Below are positions 35,401 through 47,695 of a stretch of DNA of 64,000 nucleotides, piece by piece. The number at the start of each line of letters is the position of its first letter. Within the stretch, counting starts at the first letter, position 1. Source of the DNA: Straminergon stramineum (Eukaryota; Streptophyta; Bryopsida; Hypnales; Calliergonaceae); the NCBI GenBank assembly GCA_963920665.1, contig OY987272.1, positions 10,049,001-10,113,000 of the forward strand. Reading direction: 5' to 3'. The translations under genes were made by a program, and so were the position numbers. Under the pieces are notes generated by a model, which was not told the origin of the DNA, ran no database searches, and saw only the letters and a list, made by a program, of their open reading frames with translations.

Positions 35401-37643
35401 GTGAAGATGTCGTGGGGGTATTATATTTTAAAGTTCATTGTTTGAAAAGGCCTCGTGGGAATGTACCTCTAAAATTTAAATCACAACAACAAGCACTTGT
35501 TATAAGTAGACCATAACTGCCATTCTTCACAAAGGGAAGGACTGATAAGTGTATCCTTCTTGCAACTGAGTAATAACTTAATAATCAACAGGGCAAAAAT
35601 ACTAGCATAAATTTTTGTTGATAATGGATTAGAACTTGAGAGTACTATCTTTGGAAGTGCATTAAGTTTTTATGTATAAAATAGTTGCACAAAGAATCAC
35701 AAATAAATAAACATGATTTACAACCATTTGTTTGTTTAGAGATGACCCTAAAGATATAAAGAAGTAGGATAATAGAAGAAAGTTATCTTTGGTATGAAAT
35801 ATTGGTATAAATGAAGCATATGTTGGAAATGGCTCAACCATGTAGGTGGTGAATTCCACCTTTGATGCCTCCATCAAGAAGTGAATTCTTCCAAAAAACA
35901 CATGCTCTCCCCCTCCCCCCCCGCCCCAAATCTCATGATCAAGTCCCTACATGATGACAAGGTCTTTTGACCCACCACCACAATTGGATAAGAGGCCAAG
36001 TTAACATAAGCTATATATCCATGTGAATGAAGGTTTTATTGGGGGTGATTCAACTAATCTTGTTTTTTTAAAAATAAATCATAAGTGTCACTTCTCATAA
36101 TGTTTATTGGAAGTAAACTCAATGACCTTATAGATTATTCTCAAAGATTAATAAGGTATGAATATGAGAAGTGAGGGTTCATTTGGATTCAGAACTTTGA
36201 ATGATCGTGGATTATTCATACAATGTTCAAAGAATGCATCTTAATTTCAAAAAACTAATCTTTCAATAGCTAGGTTCGATGGTCAATAAACTTCATAAAA
36301 ATGAATTTGATCAATTTTATTATTAAAACTACAATTGAATATTTATTTGAGCATTCTAAGAACAACACATGCTTGAGTATTGAAGAGGAGTGAAGGCTTG
36401 TACTTTTAAAATAATTTGATGAAGATTCATAATAAAATTTTCAACTTTAATTGTACTCATGTCGATGTACCTCATGTGTTCAAATTAAACTACACAAAAG
36501 TTTTAGAAATCACATATTATAATACATCTATGCTATATTGCAAGCATCTCAATGGTTTGTTTTCATGTTAGTACAAATTAGATAAAAAATATTGAAAACC
36601 AAACATTACATACAACCCAATACATTGATGCATTTATAAAGTCAACTAATTTTGAAAGTCTTACATTGTATTTAATAAGAGTTACAAAAGTACTTGCAAA
36701 AGTATTCTCAATATTGATAAAAAAGAAAGAGGCATGACTCCCAAAATTCTCTAGTAGGCCCAATGTACATTAAGAATATTTCTATTCAGTGTTCCACCAC
36801 AATTTTGATCAAAATCATTTCTCAAAATCAATATTCATTTCAAATGAATGAGCAACAATGTACAAGAAGAGTCTCTTTCCTTGTAGCACAGATTCCCTTG
36901 GGGAGTGAAGACCTAGACCAACTTGTTCACGTGAAACTCCCTTAGATCAATGCATAGCCTTCTTTTTAATTGTTTGATTGGGAACCAATCAAATTTATAT
37001 CACTTATACAAGTCTAGAATTCCACTACACCAATAAAAGTCTGAGACTTTTGACCCTTGTAAGTTAACACGTTCTAGCAACGACTCCGTTTTCAAATATG
37101 AAGAATATACTCAAACTTCTGAGCTACCATTCGTTCACGGTAGATGCAGCTTTTGTCAACGCATGGCCTCTTCTCCTTCCTCCGGAGTCCGGAGCCAATA
37201 AACTTCGGTCCGTGAAAACTCGATACTGGTGCAGTGGTACTTTCCTTTTCTAGAGTTGGTGACATAAACGAAATGAAAAGTAAGATACTGTACTGTACGT
37301 TGAGCCCAAAAGTTTGTGGGAAAACTAATGAATACCGTTATGATGGCTGTCTCCAGCATTAAGTTTTTTTTAGTTTTCTAATCAAATGAAACGAAATTTC
37401 ATTGCAAAAGGGAGCTCCCCATCAAGTTCATTCCAGAAACTGAAAGTTGAAACCCATTGAAGATATGAACTTCAGAATCCATTCATTCAAATTTCTAAGT
37501 CAAACTTCTAGGTCTTTCTCTTTCCTTTGCCCAGCCTTCGGGCTTGGCTGCTGTGGATTTCGTGTTCTGCAATGGATTCCATCCGTGTTTCAAAACAATA
37601 AAACAAAAACAAAACTTCCAACTAAAATCTTTCAAATGACGAG
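35401..37643. other. AT-rich intergenic DNA upstream of CSLD
   Basis: No gene recognised. Chance frames only. The last 600 bp become less AT-rich toward the CSLD promoter side. Confidence 0.5.
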
Positions 37644-37647
37644 TTAA

Positions 37648-37870
37648 CCCCTAGACGACGCGGCGGATGCTTTTTGTCGGATGAACGTCCATGGAATTCT
37701 CCTCTGTAGGACAGAATTGCAACTATTCATCCTCGGAATTAGGGGTGGAAAGGGAAGATCTTCTACAGTAGTTTGACTCCCAATGAGTATTTTTGATTTT
37801 TGTAAAGTAGATGATGTCACGCGGTTCCAAAATGACTGATTTCCACGGTCACCAGCCCGGCGTTCAAGGG
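37648..37870 (-). mobile_element. TTAA-flanked MITE, family A copy 2 (inverted), about 1 kb upstream of CSLD
   Basis: 223 bp, TTAA at 37644-37647 and 37871-37874. Read on the minus strand it matches 25078-25299 nearly base for base over most of its length, including ACGCCGGGCTGGTGACCGTG, GTGACATCATCTACTTTACA and CCGAGGATGAATAGTTGCA. The GC-rich ends are best preserved here. It lies about 975 bp before the CSLD start codon and could affect its promoter. Confidence 0.8.
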
Positions 37871-38229
37871 TTAAAAGCGAACCTCCATATGGTCCAATTC
37901 CAAATTTAGCCGTTGCAGAGCAGCCACTACAGTATCGTTTTCTGTACTGTACACTTTGAAACTCCAACGGAAAATACGGGAAAGCTGGCTCTGTCATGAG
38001 CCAGCTCCCCCGCAGAATACAGTTCCCGGTATCTCACACGCTTATACTGTACACACGTCTTCTGCTAGAGATACGGTTCCAGAGAGCGTCCGTCGTCTTG
38101 TTTGTCCAGGCCCCCCGGAACCACGCTTATGCAGCACGCAGTCAAGCCGCGGCTTCTTCCGCATCCGTTCTCCCCCTGTCGAGCCTGCTTGCGAAGACTA
38201 GTTGATCGATCCCTTGCTTCTCATTTTTC

Positions 38230-38844
38230 TACTTAGGGATCAGAACGTCGCAATCCCAGTCTATCAGATGCTGAAACTGATAAAGAACACGGAGCTCGAA
38301 AGCTGACTGCGTTTTTCGTAAGTTTGGAGCGGCGGCGTGAGTGTTTGCAAATCGAGAACTGGGAATTGTTCGTATGGAAGAGCTTGTGGAGTTCATTGGA
38401 GCTGGGATTGCCTCAAGGTGACGGTTTAGGCGAAGTGATCGACTGAAGTTTGCTTTACAGGTGAGTATTTTGAGTCCTGGAGTGTGGCAATGGCGTGATT
38501 GCAAGAAGCTTAATTTAGCACTACAGCTCCGTGATTTTCGATCTCTTCAGGTTTCGTTGTTGTTGTAAGTCTAGTTTGCGGGGAAGGAGAAACCGGATGT
38601 TTGGGCCGTAACTTGATAGCGTCAGGCGTGCTCTGCAGGTTTAGGTCTAGGTGTTCCTGCCCAGAGACTCGTGACGAATTGGATGTATAGTTCTGATTTT
38701 ATTTGCTTCCTGGTCGATCAATTGCAGAGTAGGAAGTGTGTACTTAACGAGCTTGCAGCGTTGAAGTATCACTGCACTTTCGTTTAGGTCGAGTTTTTCA
38801 TGGTGGAAAGATAGCTGGGAGAGAGAACCAGTCCGGACCCAGCT
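38230..38844 (+). promoter_or_regulatory. Putative CSLD 5' leader with possible untranslated intron
   Basis: A strong donor-like TTTACAG/GTGAGT occurs at 38460-38461, and acceptor-like CTCTTCAG and GCTCTGCAG occur near 38550 and 38638. That would fit an intron in the leader, common in plant wall genes. No protein frame leads into the ATG at 38845. Inferred from splice-like motifs only. Confidence 0.3.
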
Positions 38845-41800
38845 ATGGCGTCGTCTCCGACGTCGCGATTGTCCATACCTGGCAACAGGTCGTTCCGCAA
38901 CTACAACATCCCCCGCGGCGGCAGCCCGCATCTGGAGCGTTCGGACTCGCCCGTGTCCACCGCGCAGCCTCGTCGCTTCTCGTATGGGACGTCGTACTCT
39001 CGCGACGAGAGTGAGCTGGAGGATGATGTGAGCTCGGGGTTCCCCCGCTACATGGTGCAGATCCCCGCCACTCCCGATTTCCAGAACTTGTCGACTAGCA
39101 TCCAATCCGCTACGGGGACGCCCAATGTCCGCCCCATGAGCCCGGCCATTGCCGGGAAAGCCGAGCAGCAATTCGTGTCCAGCACACTCTTCACGGGGGG
39201 GTACCAGAGTATCACGCGCGGCCACGTGATGGAGAAGATGATGGAGATCGAGGGTAACCACCCGCAGCTCGCTTGCGCCAGAGGCACCACCTGCGAGGTT
39301 CAAGGCTGTGACCAAAAATCTCTCCGTGACGAACGCGGCGAGGATCTGTTTCCTTGCGAGTGCAACTTTCGTATTTGCCGCGAGTGTTACCTCGACGCGC
39401 TCGCCACGCCCGCCGCAAAGTGCCCTGGGTGTAAAGAGGATTACAAAACGGCGGATGAGTCTCCCAGGAGCGCCGATTTCCAAGCGTTGCCCACAATTGA
39501 AACGAAGAACCCCGCGCGCATGGAGCGACGCCTCTCGCTTCTGCGATCCAACAAGCCCGGCCCACTCATGCAAAACGGAAACTCCGACTTCGACCATTCC
39601 CGCTGGCTGTACGAAACCAAGGGGACCTACGGCTACGGGAATGCCGTCTGGCCCAAAGACGACGGCTACTCGAAAGACGGCTTGGGCGCCGCGCCCAAGA
39701 ACTTCGTCGACAAGTCCAAGCGCCCCCTGTCACGCAAAGTCTCAATCTCCGCAGGAATCCTCAGCCCTTACAGACTCCTCGTTCTCATTCGAATGGTGAT
39801 CCTCGGGCTCTTCCTCGCATGGAGAGTGCAGCACAGCAACCCCGACGCAATGTGGCTATGGGGAATGTCTGTTGTGTGCGAGATTTGGTTCGCGTTTTCA
39901 TGGATTCTCGACCAGTTGCCCAAGCTCTGCCCCATCAACCGCATGACGGATCTACAAGTCCTCAAGGAGAAGTTCGAAATGCCATCCCCTGCGAATCCCG
40001 ACGGGCGCTCTGACCTTCCCGGAGTCGACGTCTTCGTTTCGTCAGCCGATCCCGAGAAGGAGCCGCCATTGACAACTGGCAACACCATTCTGTCGATTTT
40101 GGCAGCGGATTACCCTCTGGAGAAGCTGGCTTGCTACTTGTCCGATGACGGCGGCTCGTTGCTGTCGTTTGAGGCGTTAGCCGAAGCGGCGAGCTTCTCA
40201 CGCGTCTGGGTGCCATTCTGTAGGAAACATGCGATTGAGCCGCGCAACCCGGAGACGTATTTCCTGCTGCGAGGAGATCCCACCAAAGGCAAAGTGCGTC
40301 CCGATTTTGTGAAAGATCGGCGACGGGTGAAACGGGAGTACGATGAGTTTAAAGTGAGAATTAATGGCCTGCCGGACTCCATCCGGAGAAGAGCGGATGC
40401 GTACAATGCGCATGAAGAGATTCGGGAGAAGCGGGCGCAATTTGAGTCTGGGATTGACCCCCTGGAAACGATCTCAGTGCCCAAAGCGACGTGGATGGCG
40501 GATGGCACACACTGGCCAGGCACTTGGACGCAGTCTGGGAAAGAGCACGGCCGCGGCGATCACGCAGGCATCATTCAGGTGATCACCACGAAACGCTCTG
40601 TGTCAGGGTTTATGAACTAAGTTCGAATCTGCCAATGGGAATAATATTTCCAACTGGCATATTTTCAAATTTGGTCCCTATTTGATCCCTAATCTGCAAT
40701 CTAACGGACCTACCCTCTAATTATCAATTGTTGATTCTAAGTATGCTAGAAGAGCGTAATACTCAAAGTTTAGGCTTCAATTTAATTACTGCGCATTGAC
40801 GTTGAAAACAAGAAGTATTTGCATTTGCATATCTTGAACTGGTTGCATATCTTGAAATCATGTTCTTTAGTGAGTTGGATTCAAATTATTTGAGAATATC
40901 TTGATCGTTTAAGTTTCAGTCTTGCATATGAATCTGAGTGGTTGCACCTTCTAAATCAGATTCGTTTGTTGTTTGTGAGTGAGTACATTTCAGAATTGCT
41001 GTCATGCTTTATGGGTGGTAACCCCTCTCTTCTCACATTGAGACTCTCATCATTAGCTTCAAAGTTCTTGATCGAAATTCTGTTTCAGGGTTTCAGGATT
41101 TGGAGAGCCATCCAATTATGAAAGTCACGAGGAATATTAACCCTCGGTTCGTGTTTTTGACTCCTTCCAGGTGATGCTGGCTCCCCCAACTCACGAGCCT
41201 CTCCTGGGCAGCGACGACGAGGAGAACATCATCGACACCACAGGCGTGGATATCCGTCTCCCCATGCTCGTCTACGTCTCTCGGGAGAAGCGTCCGGGCT
41301 ACGACCACAACAAGAAAGCCGGCGCCATGAACGCTCTCGTTCGCACGAGCGCCATCATGTCCAACGGTCCTTTCATCCTCAACCTCGACTGCGACCACTA
41401 CATCTACAACTCCCTGGCTCTTCGCGAAGCCATGTGTTTCTTCATGGACCGCGGTGGCGATCGTCTCTGCTACATCCAGTTCCCACAGCGCTTCGAAGGT
41501 GTGGACCCCAATGATCGCTACGCGAATCACAACACCGTCTTCTTCGACGTCAACATGCGCGCACTCGACGGGCTGCAAGGGCCTGTTTACGTCGGCACGG
41601 GCTGCGTCTTCCGTCGCACGGCGCTTTACGGCTTCGACCCCCCTCGTTTCAAAGAGCATCCTGGTTGCTGGGAAACGCTCTGCTGCTGCTTCACCAAGTC
41701 TAAAAAGAAGAAGAAAGTTAAACGGGAAGAGGAAATCGCGACAACTTTGAATGGGCCCGCGAGCGACAACGACGATGAATTGGAAGCCGTGATGTTACCC

Positions 41801-42934
41801 AAACGGTTCGGCGACTCCACGACGTTCGCGGCGTCGATTCCCGTGGCGCAGTTCCAAGGGCTGCCACTTCAAGACGGCGGTGTCAAGAACGGGCGCCCCG
41901 CGGGCGCCTTGACGCTCCCACGGGAGCCGCTGGATGCGTCCACAATCGCGGAAGCCATCAACGTAATCTCATGCTACTACGAAGACAAGACGGAGTGGGG
42001 CGGGCGCGTGGGGTGGATTTATGGGTCCGTCACAGAAGACGTCGTCACGGGGTTCCGAATGCACAACCGCGGCTGGCGCTCGATCTACTGCGTCACGAAA
42101 CGCGACGCGTTTCGTGGCACGGCGCCCATCAATCTCACCGACAGATTGCACCAGGTGCTGCGCTGGGCGACGGGGTCAGTTGAGATTTTCTTCTCGCGCA
42201 ACAACGCGCTCTTCGCTAGCTCAAGACTGAAATTCTTGCAACGAATTGCGTATCTCAACGTCGGGATCTACCCTTTCACGTCGATTTTCCTGCTCGTCTA
42301 CTGCTTCCTTCCTGCTCTTTCACTATTCTCGGGAGAGTTCATCGTCTACCAACTGAACGTCACGTTCCTCGTCTACCTGCTCACCATCACCGTCACCTTG
42401 TGCATGCTCGCTCTTCTCGAAGTCAAGTGGTCCGGGATTACGTTAGAAGAGTGGTGGCGGAATGAGCAGTTTTGGGTGATTGGGGGCACCAGTGCGCATT
42501 TGGCAGCGGTGTTTCAAGGTTTTCTCAAAGTGATTGCGGGGGTGGAAATCTCATTCACGCTGACTTCGAAAGCGAGTGGGGACGAAGCGGGAGACGAATA
42601 TGCGGATTTGTATGTGGTGAAGTGGAGTGCGCTTATGATTCCGCCGATTACGATTATGATTACGAATGTGGTGGCGATTGCGGTGGGCACTTCGAGACAG
42701 ATTTACAGTACTATTCCGCAGTGGAGCAAGCTGATCGGAGGGGTGTTCTTCTCACTGTGGGTGTTGTCACATCTGTATCCGTTTGCTAAGGGGCTCATGG
42801 GGAGAAGGGGGAAGACGCCGACGATTATCTACGTCTGGTCTGGATTGTTGTCGGTCATTATTTCGCTCCTATGGGTGTACGTTAGCCCATCCTCGGGATC
42901 CACTACTAGCAGCAGCACCTTAACGTTTCCTTAA
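38845..42934 (+). CDS. CSLD: Cellulose synthase-like D glycosyltransferase (CSLD), 2 exons, 1165 aa
   Basis: CSLD proteins are processive GT2 enzymes that make beta-1,4-glucan-type polysaccharide at the plasma membrane or Golgi. They are required in tip-growing cells (root hairs, rhizoids, protonemata, pollen tubes). Exon 1 is 38845-40578 and exon 2 is 41171-42934; the intron joins GIIQ to VMLAPP in phase 0. Residues 144-200 hold the Cys-rich RING-like region (CARGTTC.. to CPGCKED). Two membrane segments near residues 310-350 ([18 protein letters not shown] and following) precede the catalytic loop. The loop carries D434-D435-G436, D651-C652-D653, T866-E867-D868 and Q906-V-L-R909-W910. A C-terminal cluster of hydrophobic segments forms the glucan channel. 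All catalytic residues are present and length fits the family (about 1100-1190). Exons are strikingly GC-rich next to AT-rich flanks. The ATG at 38845 gives the normal basic, Ser-rich N-terminus. Confidence 0.95.
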
Positions 42935-43830
42935 GGAAAACTCAAGGATACTCTTGAATGTGTTGCCCGCTAATCAACATCGAAGTGTACTCTTGTGTTT
43001 CCAAGGGCCTTCAGAAGCCAAACCCTTCAGCGTCAATTTCCAATGACGCCGAACAAGTGCTTTGCATGTTCAGCAGATTGTGGTGGCAGGCATGTGAAAG
43101 TAGAAATCTTTGCCGTCTGGACATGATTCATGAGTTCATATTGCGCATTTGGAGGCCTATTGATCATTCTGACCATTTGCTCATCACTCTTGGCCATCGG
43201 ACCAGCTCAATTTCATCGAGAAACCGACGCTTTGGGAGCCATTTCTGCGGGACCTGAACTGTGGAAATAAAAGCAGAGTATGGGATTGGTGTGCAGCTGT
43301 TGAGGGATTCATCTATGACACGATGAAAAGGAGAGGAAAGTGCTGCGGCACACGGCGTTGTAAACAATATTTCTAGGAGTTGTTACATGTGATGAAGAGT
43401 CATCAGATATCTTGTAAGTCATATATTATTAATTCAGGATTTAGATTAGAGGCTGCCGTTGCTTTTGCAAGTGTTTGATGCGATCCTCATGCATCAAGTT
43501 TGCTGGCGTTTGACTTGCTTAGCGTTCGATTCTTTGGCACCGAAGCTCATGGATTGGTCTCCGGTGTTTTGGCAGCTCCTCTGGCGTTGCTTTGTTCAAT
43601 AAAGTGACTCATTTTTTGGCCTCAATTCGTGTTGTGGAGCTTGTTTGTGGTTCTCGTGGACATTGCCGGCGGTACAACGCCGGGTATTTCGTGTGGCCAA
43701 AGCGGGTGCCTTACTGCCAAGGCCTGTTTGTCGCCTCCACCCTCAACTATGCCGATACTGCCCTCTTGAAGCCCTGTGTTTTTTATGATCTCATCTAAAA
43801 AGAACTCCAATTACTAGGGCTCTATAACTA
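42935..43830. other. CSLD 3' flank and untranslated region
   Basis: Follows the TAA at 42932-42934. AATAAA-like signals occur near 43264 and 43598 and could end the transcript. No protein-coding similarity is seen. Confidence 0.5.
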
Positions 43831-45218
43831 AAGGTACAGTCACACTTGGCCTTAGGAAGGACCCGTTCCTAGAAGATCAGAGTGGTGGAATAAAAATAGG
43901 GTCCCCAATTTTAGGGCAGAGTTTAGTGTCGAAGCACGTCCTGAGAATCCGGAGAAAGAATGGTAACAGAAGCACCTCCTGTGTTCACATATAGTTTTTT
44001 CTTCTAAATTAGTTGGGAGCCATGTCAGATTTGACAACTCCCTTCCCTGGAAGTGGTCACACTTGACATGACGAGTTGCTAAAGTTGCAGTGTATGGATC
44101 CCTCCACATCGTCTCCATTGCACAAGTGACAGTCACTGTTTAGCTTTCTCCTTTGGTATCACTCTCTCCACTTTGTTGAGCTTCTCTTGTCATTGTGTTT
44201 GTGGAATTCATGAGCTGTGCCAATTCCACAATTTTCTCTGCCTGCCTTGTGTGTGCATCGGAAGAGCGTGAAGTGTGTTTCCATCAATGGTGAGAAGTTC
44301 ATAAACAACGTCCCACTTCCACTGGAACACAGCAAACTGGTAGGGGACTTCGAAGCGTGTGATAGTGCAACAGAATTTTCCGCAATATGAGAGCTCACCT
44401 TCTGCGTTGCAATTTTGGAAGGTATGTTTCCTGTGTCTCCACTCCCCTTGCTTCTGTCTTGCAAAACGGCCCACATATTTTATTGATTTTGTTGCATTTC
44501 CAAAAAATTTTGAACCCTAGCCGCCGAGTGTAGAAGGATCGTGATTGTCTCCTGTGCTGCAACTTAGGGTTTGCAGTTCATTGCCTATGAGAGTACGAAC
44601 ATTGAATTTGATTTCTTTTTGTCTAGATCACTTCTGTAAACTACGTGTTTGATTTGCGACATTGTGGAAGAGGTGGTGCTGTGCTCAAATTCGATCAACT
44701 TCCATTCGAAATCAAAGGCTCTCTTCAGTAGTGTGAGGTGCCCTCTCCCCGAACTTTTCTATTCCCATTGCCAGTCATGAATGATTTTGTGGAATTTGCA
44801 CAGTGATGTTGTTGGAATCAAATGTAGTCTTAAACTCCTACTTCAATTTGCTTCAAGGAATTGAAAGTCGTTGATGTCCGTTAATATTGGTTGCCTTGTT
44901 GTATAGCTGTCATCAAAGGCGGATATGGACTTCCCAACAATTCCTTTGGAGCTCATGGCTATTGCATCCACATTGCTTATGTTACTACTATCTGCAAATA
45001 GAGCGCTTGATGTTCCGGCCCCTCATGACTCCGAAGATGATAATGACAATCCATTTGAAAGCATGACGGAGGCATCACAACAATCTTCTCTTGATATTGA
45101 AATTGTCACGTGAGCTGCCCTCCATAACTTTAGATTGTGTAATGTTTTCACCTTGCTTGATGATGACCTAGGTTTTTGGGTGAAGCCCTGATCTACTGCC
45201 TGGTTCTCCCAATTTCTC

Positions 45219-46274
45219 TTGGAGCAATACGACGATGAGTGTTGGATATCCATGTTTCATATGACCAAACTAGCAGTGCAAAGTCTGGCCGCATTGTTGA
45301 AGCCCATAGTGCAAAAAAACCCCACCAAATACCACTTGGCTATTCCTGTGCTAGTTCGCCTTACTTGCACGTTGTTCAAATTGGCTCATGGTGCCAGTTT
45401 GTTCATTTGTAGCGAAATTTTTGCTATAGGCAAAAGTACAGTATCCTTGGTGTTGCGCAACATAGTCCAAGCCATCAACGTTACTTTGAGATCTGAAATT
45501 GCGTGGCCTATAGGGGAGAGATTGGTTGAAACTGAAGCTGGATTCCACGGACTCTGTAGTCTTCCAGGAGTGCTTGGGGCCATAGATGGTACACATGTAT
45601 CCATTTGTAAACCTCAATATGGCTCTGCTAACTATTTCTATTTCAAGTCAAGAGGCTATATCTTAAATTGCCAGGCCATAGTTGATAGTAACAAATGCTT
45701 CCTTGATTTGTTTCTTGGGATGCCGGGATCAACAAATGATGCACGTGTGTTGCATCGATCATCCTTGTATCACAAGGCTATGCATGGTACGTTGTGGGAT
45801 CCTGTGGTTTCCTTTGAGGGGTTCTCCCCCTACTTGCTTGCAAATTCAAGATATCCATTGCTTTCTTGGCTAATGGTACTGCATAGAAGGGAGGGGAATA
45901 TGCCCATAGCCAAGAGCTTGTTCAACAAGAAGCTCCGCCGTGATCGTGGCGTTGTAAAGAACGCCTTTAGCATCTTGAAGATTACATTTCAGGAGCTCTT
46001 GGTGAAGTCTGACTTGTAGGTAGCATTCTTACCTAATGTCATTACATGTTGTGCAATACTTCACAACATGTTGCTAGGGCAATCACATGGCGATGTTGAG
46101 AGACTCCTCCAAGTTCTACGCACTGAGGGATTGGACGATGGCCCTGAAGATGAACATGGTGGTGGTGTGGAGGCTGCGGAGGGGGTCCGGGATGATTGTG
46201 GTTTGCATGAGGGTAATGAGAAACAGCGACAACTTGGTGTGTTCTTGGCGGCACAAAGAAATGTCCACATGTGA
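45219..46274 (+). pseudogene. PIF/Harbinger DDE transposase, one in-frame stop and altered catalytic motifs
   Basis: The frame runs from about 45219 to TGA 46272-46274, broken once by TAG at 46017-46019. Motifs in order: an N-terminal helical region with IGKSTVSLVLRNIVQAI; GVLGAIDGTHVSICKP (first Asp); NDARVLHRSSL; ANSRYPLLSWLMVLH; RGVVKNAFSILK; and, after the stop, VAFLPNVITCCAILHNML, the family's C-terminal signature. Active relatives usually have G-D-S-x-Y-P-L-L-P-W and V-E-x-A-F-G at the fourth and fifth of these. Here Asn and Lys replace the acidic residues, so the protein should be inactive even without the stop. The first codon used is arbitrary: an upstream frame at 44925-45113 (+), MDFPTIPLELMAIAS.., may be part of the N-terminal exon, but its splice phase does not fit cleanly. 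Confidence 0.85.
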
Positions 46275-46753
46275 CTTTCACAGGTAATGAGGCCATCACC
46301 TTCTCTTCTATGCGTGTGTAGTTCGTCAAAGTCTCTTGCAGGAGTATTTAGTTTGTAATGGGCTTTTTAGTTTTAGTGATTAACAATGTTGGTGGATAGC
46401 ATGAGAACATATGCAGGTTGAGGTGAACACAAGCAACATTGCAAGATTTCAAACAAGGATGTCACACACAATTAGAAGAAGTCGAAATTCTCATATTCAT
46501 CATGTTCCTGTGATACACATTGAGACTATCCATGTTGGCATAGTGAAGGGTTAACACTTCTTCAAAAACTTCATATAGACTAACAGACCGTACTCCTTGT
46601 CACATCAGGTGAGCAGTACACTTCCATTCTACTTGATGGGATTAGTAGTCGGCACTTCTCTTATAGTATTAGTACTATTAGACTCATTGAGTGCACATAA
46701 CACAAGGGAGCTTGGAGTTGCCACCGTCTCTTGGTCTTGTGGATTTGGAGGGG

Positions 46754-47695
46754 CTACCTGTGGCTCAGTTCTTGTTGACCTTCCCTTTGGGGATGTAGGC
46801 CTATGCTTAATACAGATGATAGTTGAGCCAAGCATTTCACAACTTCTCCTTGCTTCTCAATAGCCAGCTAAGCATTCTCATTGGCAATGACATTGCTCTC
46901 ATGAAGCCGACGATCTTTTTCACATTGATACTCCATTTGCTCGGAAAATAATTTCAGATGCACTTCTATCTTGGACCGCTCAAGGTCCCTACTTGCTTCA
47001 ACCATCTCTCTAATTTGCCCAGCCATAACGTCGCCACTTACTCATGTGGCTTCTGCTATGAGACTGTGCCTTGATAAGCTCTTCTGTCGGATAGCAATGT
47101 TGCCCAGTCACCGATTTCCATTGCACTCACATGTATCACTCAAGCTAATGACATGCAGGTTCACTCCAGGTGGAAGCATTGGCCACTCTCTTCCTACATG
47201 GGTGACATTTATGGCAGATGTCGGCACTCCTGATGCCATGCTCTGGCTAGGTTGTTGCTACCTTGAGGGTGTTTGCCCCTCAATGCCATCCATGATTTCC
47301 ACTTTGTCAACTATGTCCATGGAGTCCTCTATCAGAAGATCAGTGTCTTCTATGTCTTCAACTTTTGCACTTCACGGTTTCTAAGTTCCGTAGTTCTTGT
47401 TGTCATGGGAAAGCAAGTCTCGAACATACGGTGGTTGCATGCTTAGTCTACTGCCATACCATTCGTTTATATTGTAGAAGATGTCTTGTGGAAATGAACG
47501 CGGTAATCCTTCACTTTTTCGTTCAACTGCTATGAAATCCTAGTAGTTTGCTCCATTCCTGCCAGTGCGAGCAAAGAAGTCTACGATCTGTTTATATTCA
47601 CGTATAATTTGGTTCACTTTGTCTTGCATGATGGACCATTGTGTGGACACGGTGAGAAACCACACTTCATGACATCTTAGCTAACTCTTTGCTAC
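46754..47695 (-). pseudogene. Myb/SANT-like DNA-binding protein of the Harbinger element, seven or more nonsense codons
   Basis: On the minus strand one frame reads from about 47695 to 46754 without any frameshift: WSIMQDKVNQIIREYKQI, FFARTGRNGANY, FIAVERKSEGLPRSFP, IFYNINEWYGSR, PPYVRDLLSHDNKNYGT, then an acidic stretch and a helical tail (REMVEASRDLERSKIEVHLK, CEKDRRLHESNVIANENA). That is the Myb/SANT-like protein which accompanies PIF/Harbinger transposases and helps bind the element's ends. The frame is broken by stops after GANY, NYGT, KP, TPSR, GNR, EAT and ENA; the one after NYGT could be original. Upstream, KS-stop-LR suggests one more lost Trp. Confidence 0.75.

Noticed and set aside
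38647..39597. 316-codon frame on the minus strand opposite CSLD exon 1
   Set aside because: It is the antisense shadow of a GC-rich coding exon. The plus strand encodes an intact CSLD with all motifs.
42958..43257. 99-codon frame just after CSLD
   Set aside because: It falls in the expected 3' untranslated region and has no recognisable domain.
44925..45113. Small hydrophobic ORF MDFPTIPLELMAIAS... before the transposase
   Set aside because: As an independent gene it has no support. It could be the transposase N-terminal exon, but the donor at 45110 and the only acceptor near 45224 do not keep the frame.
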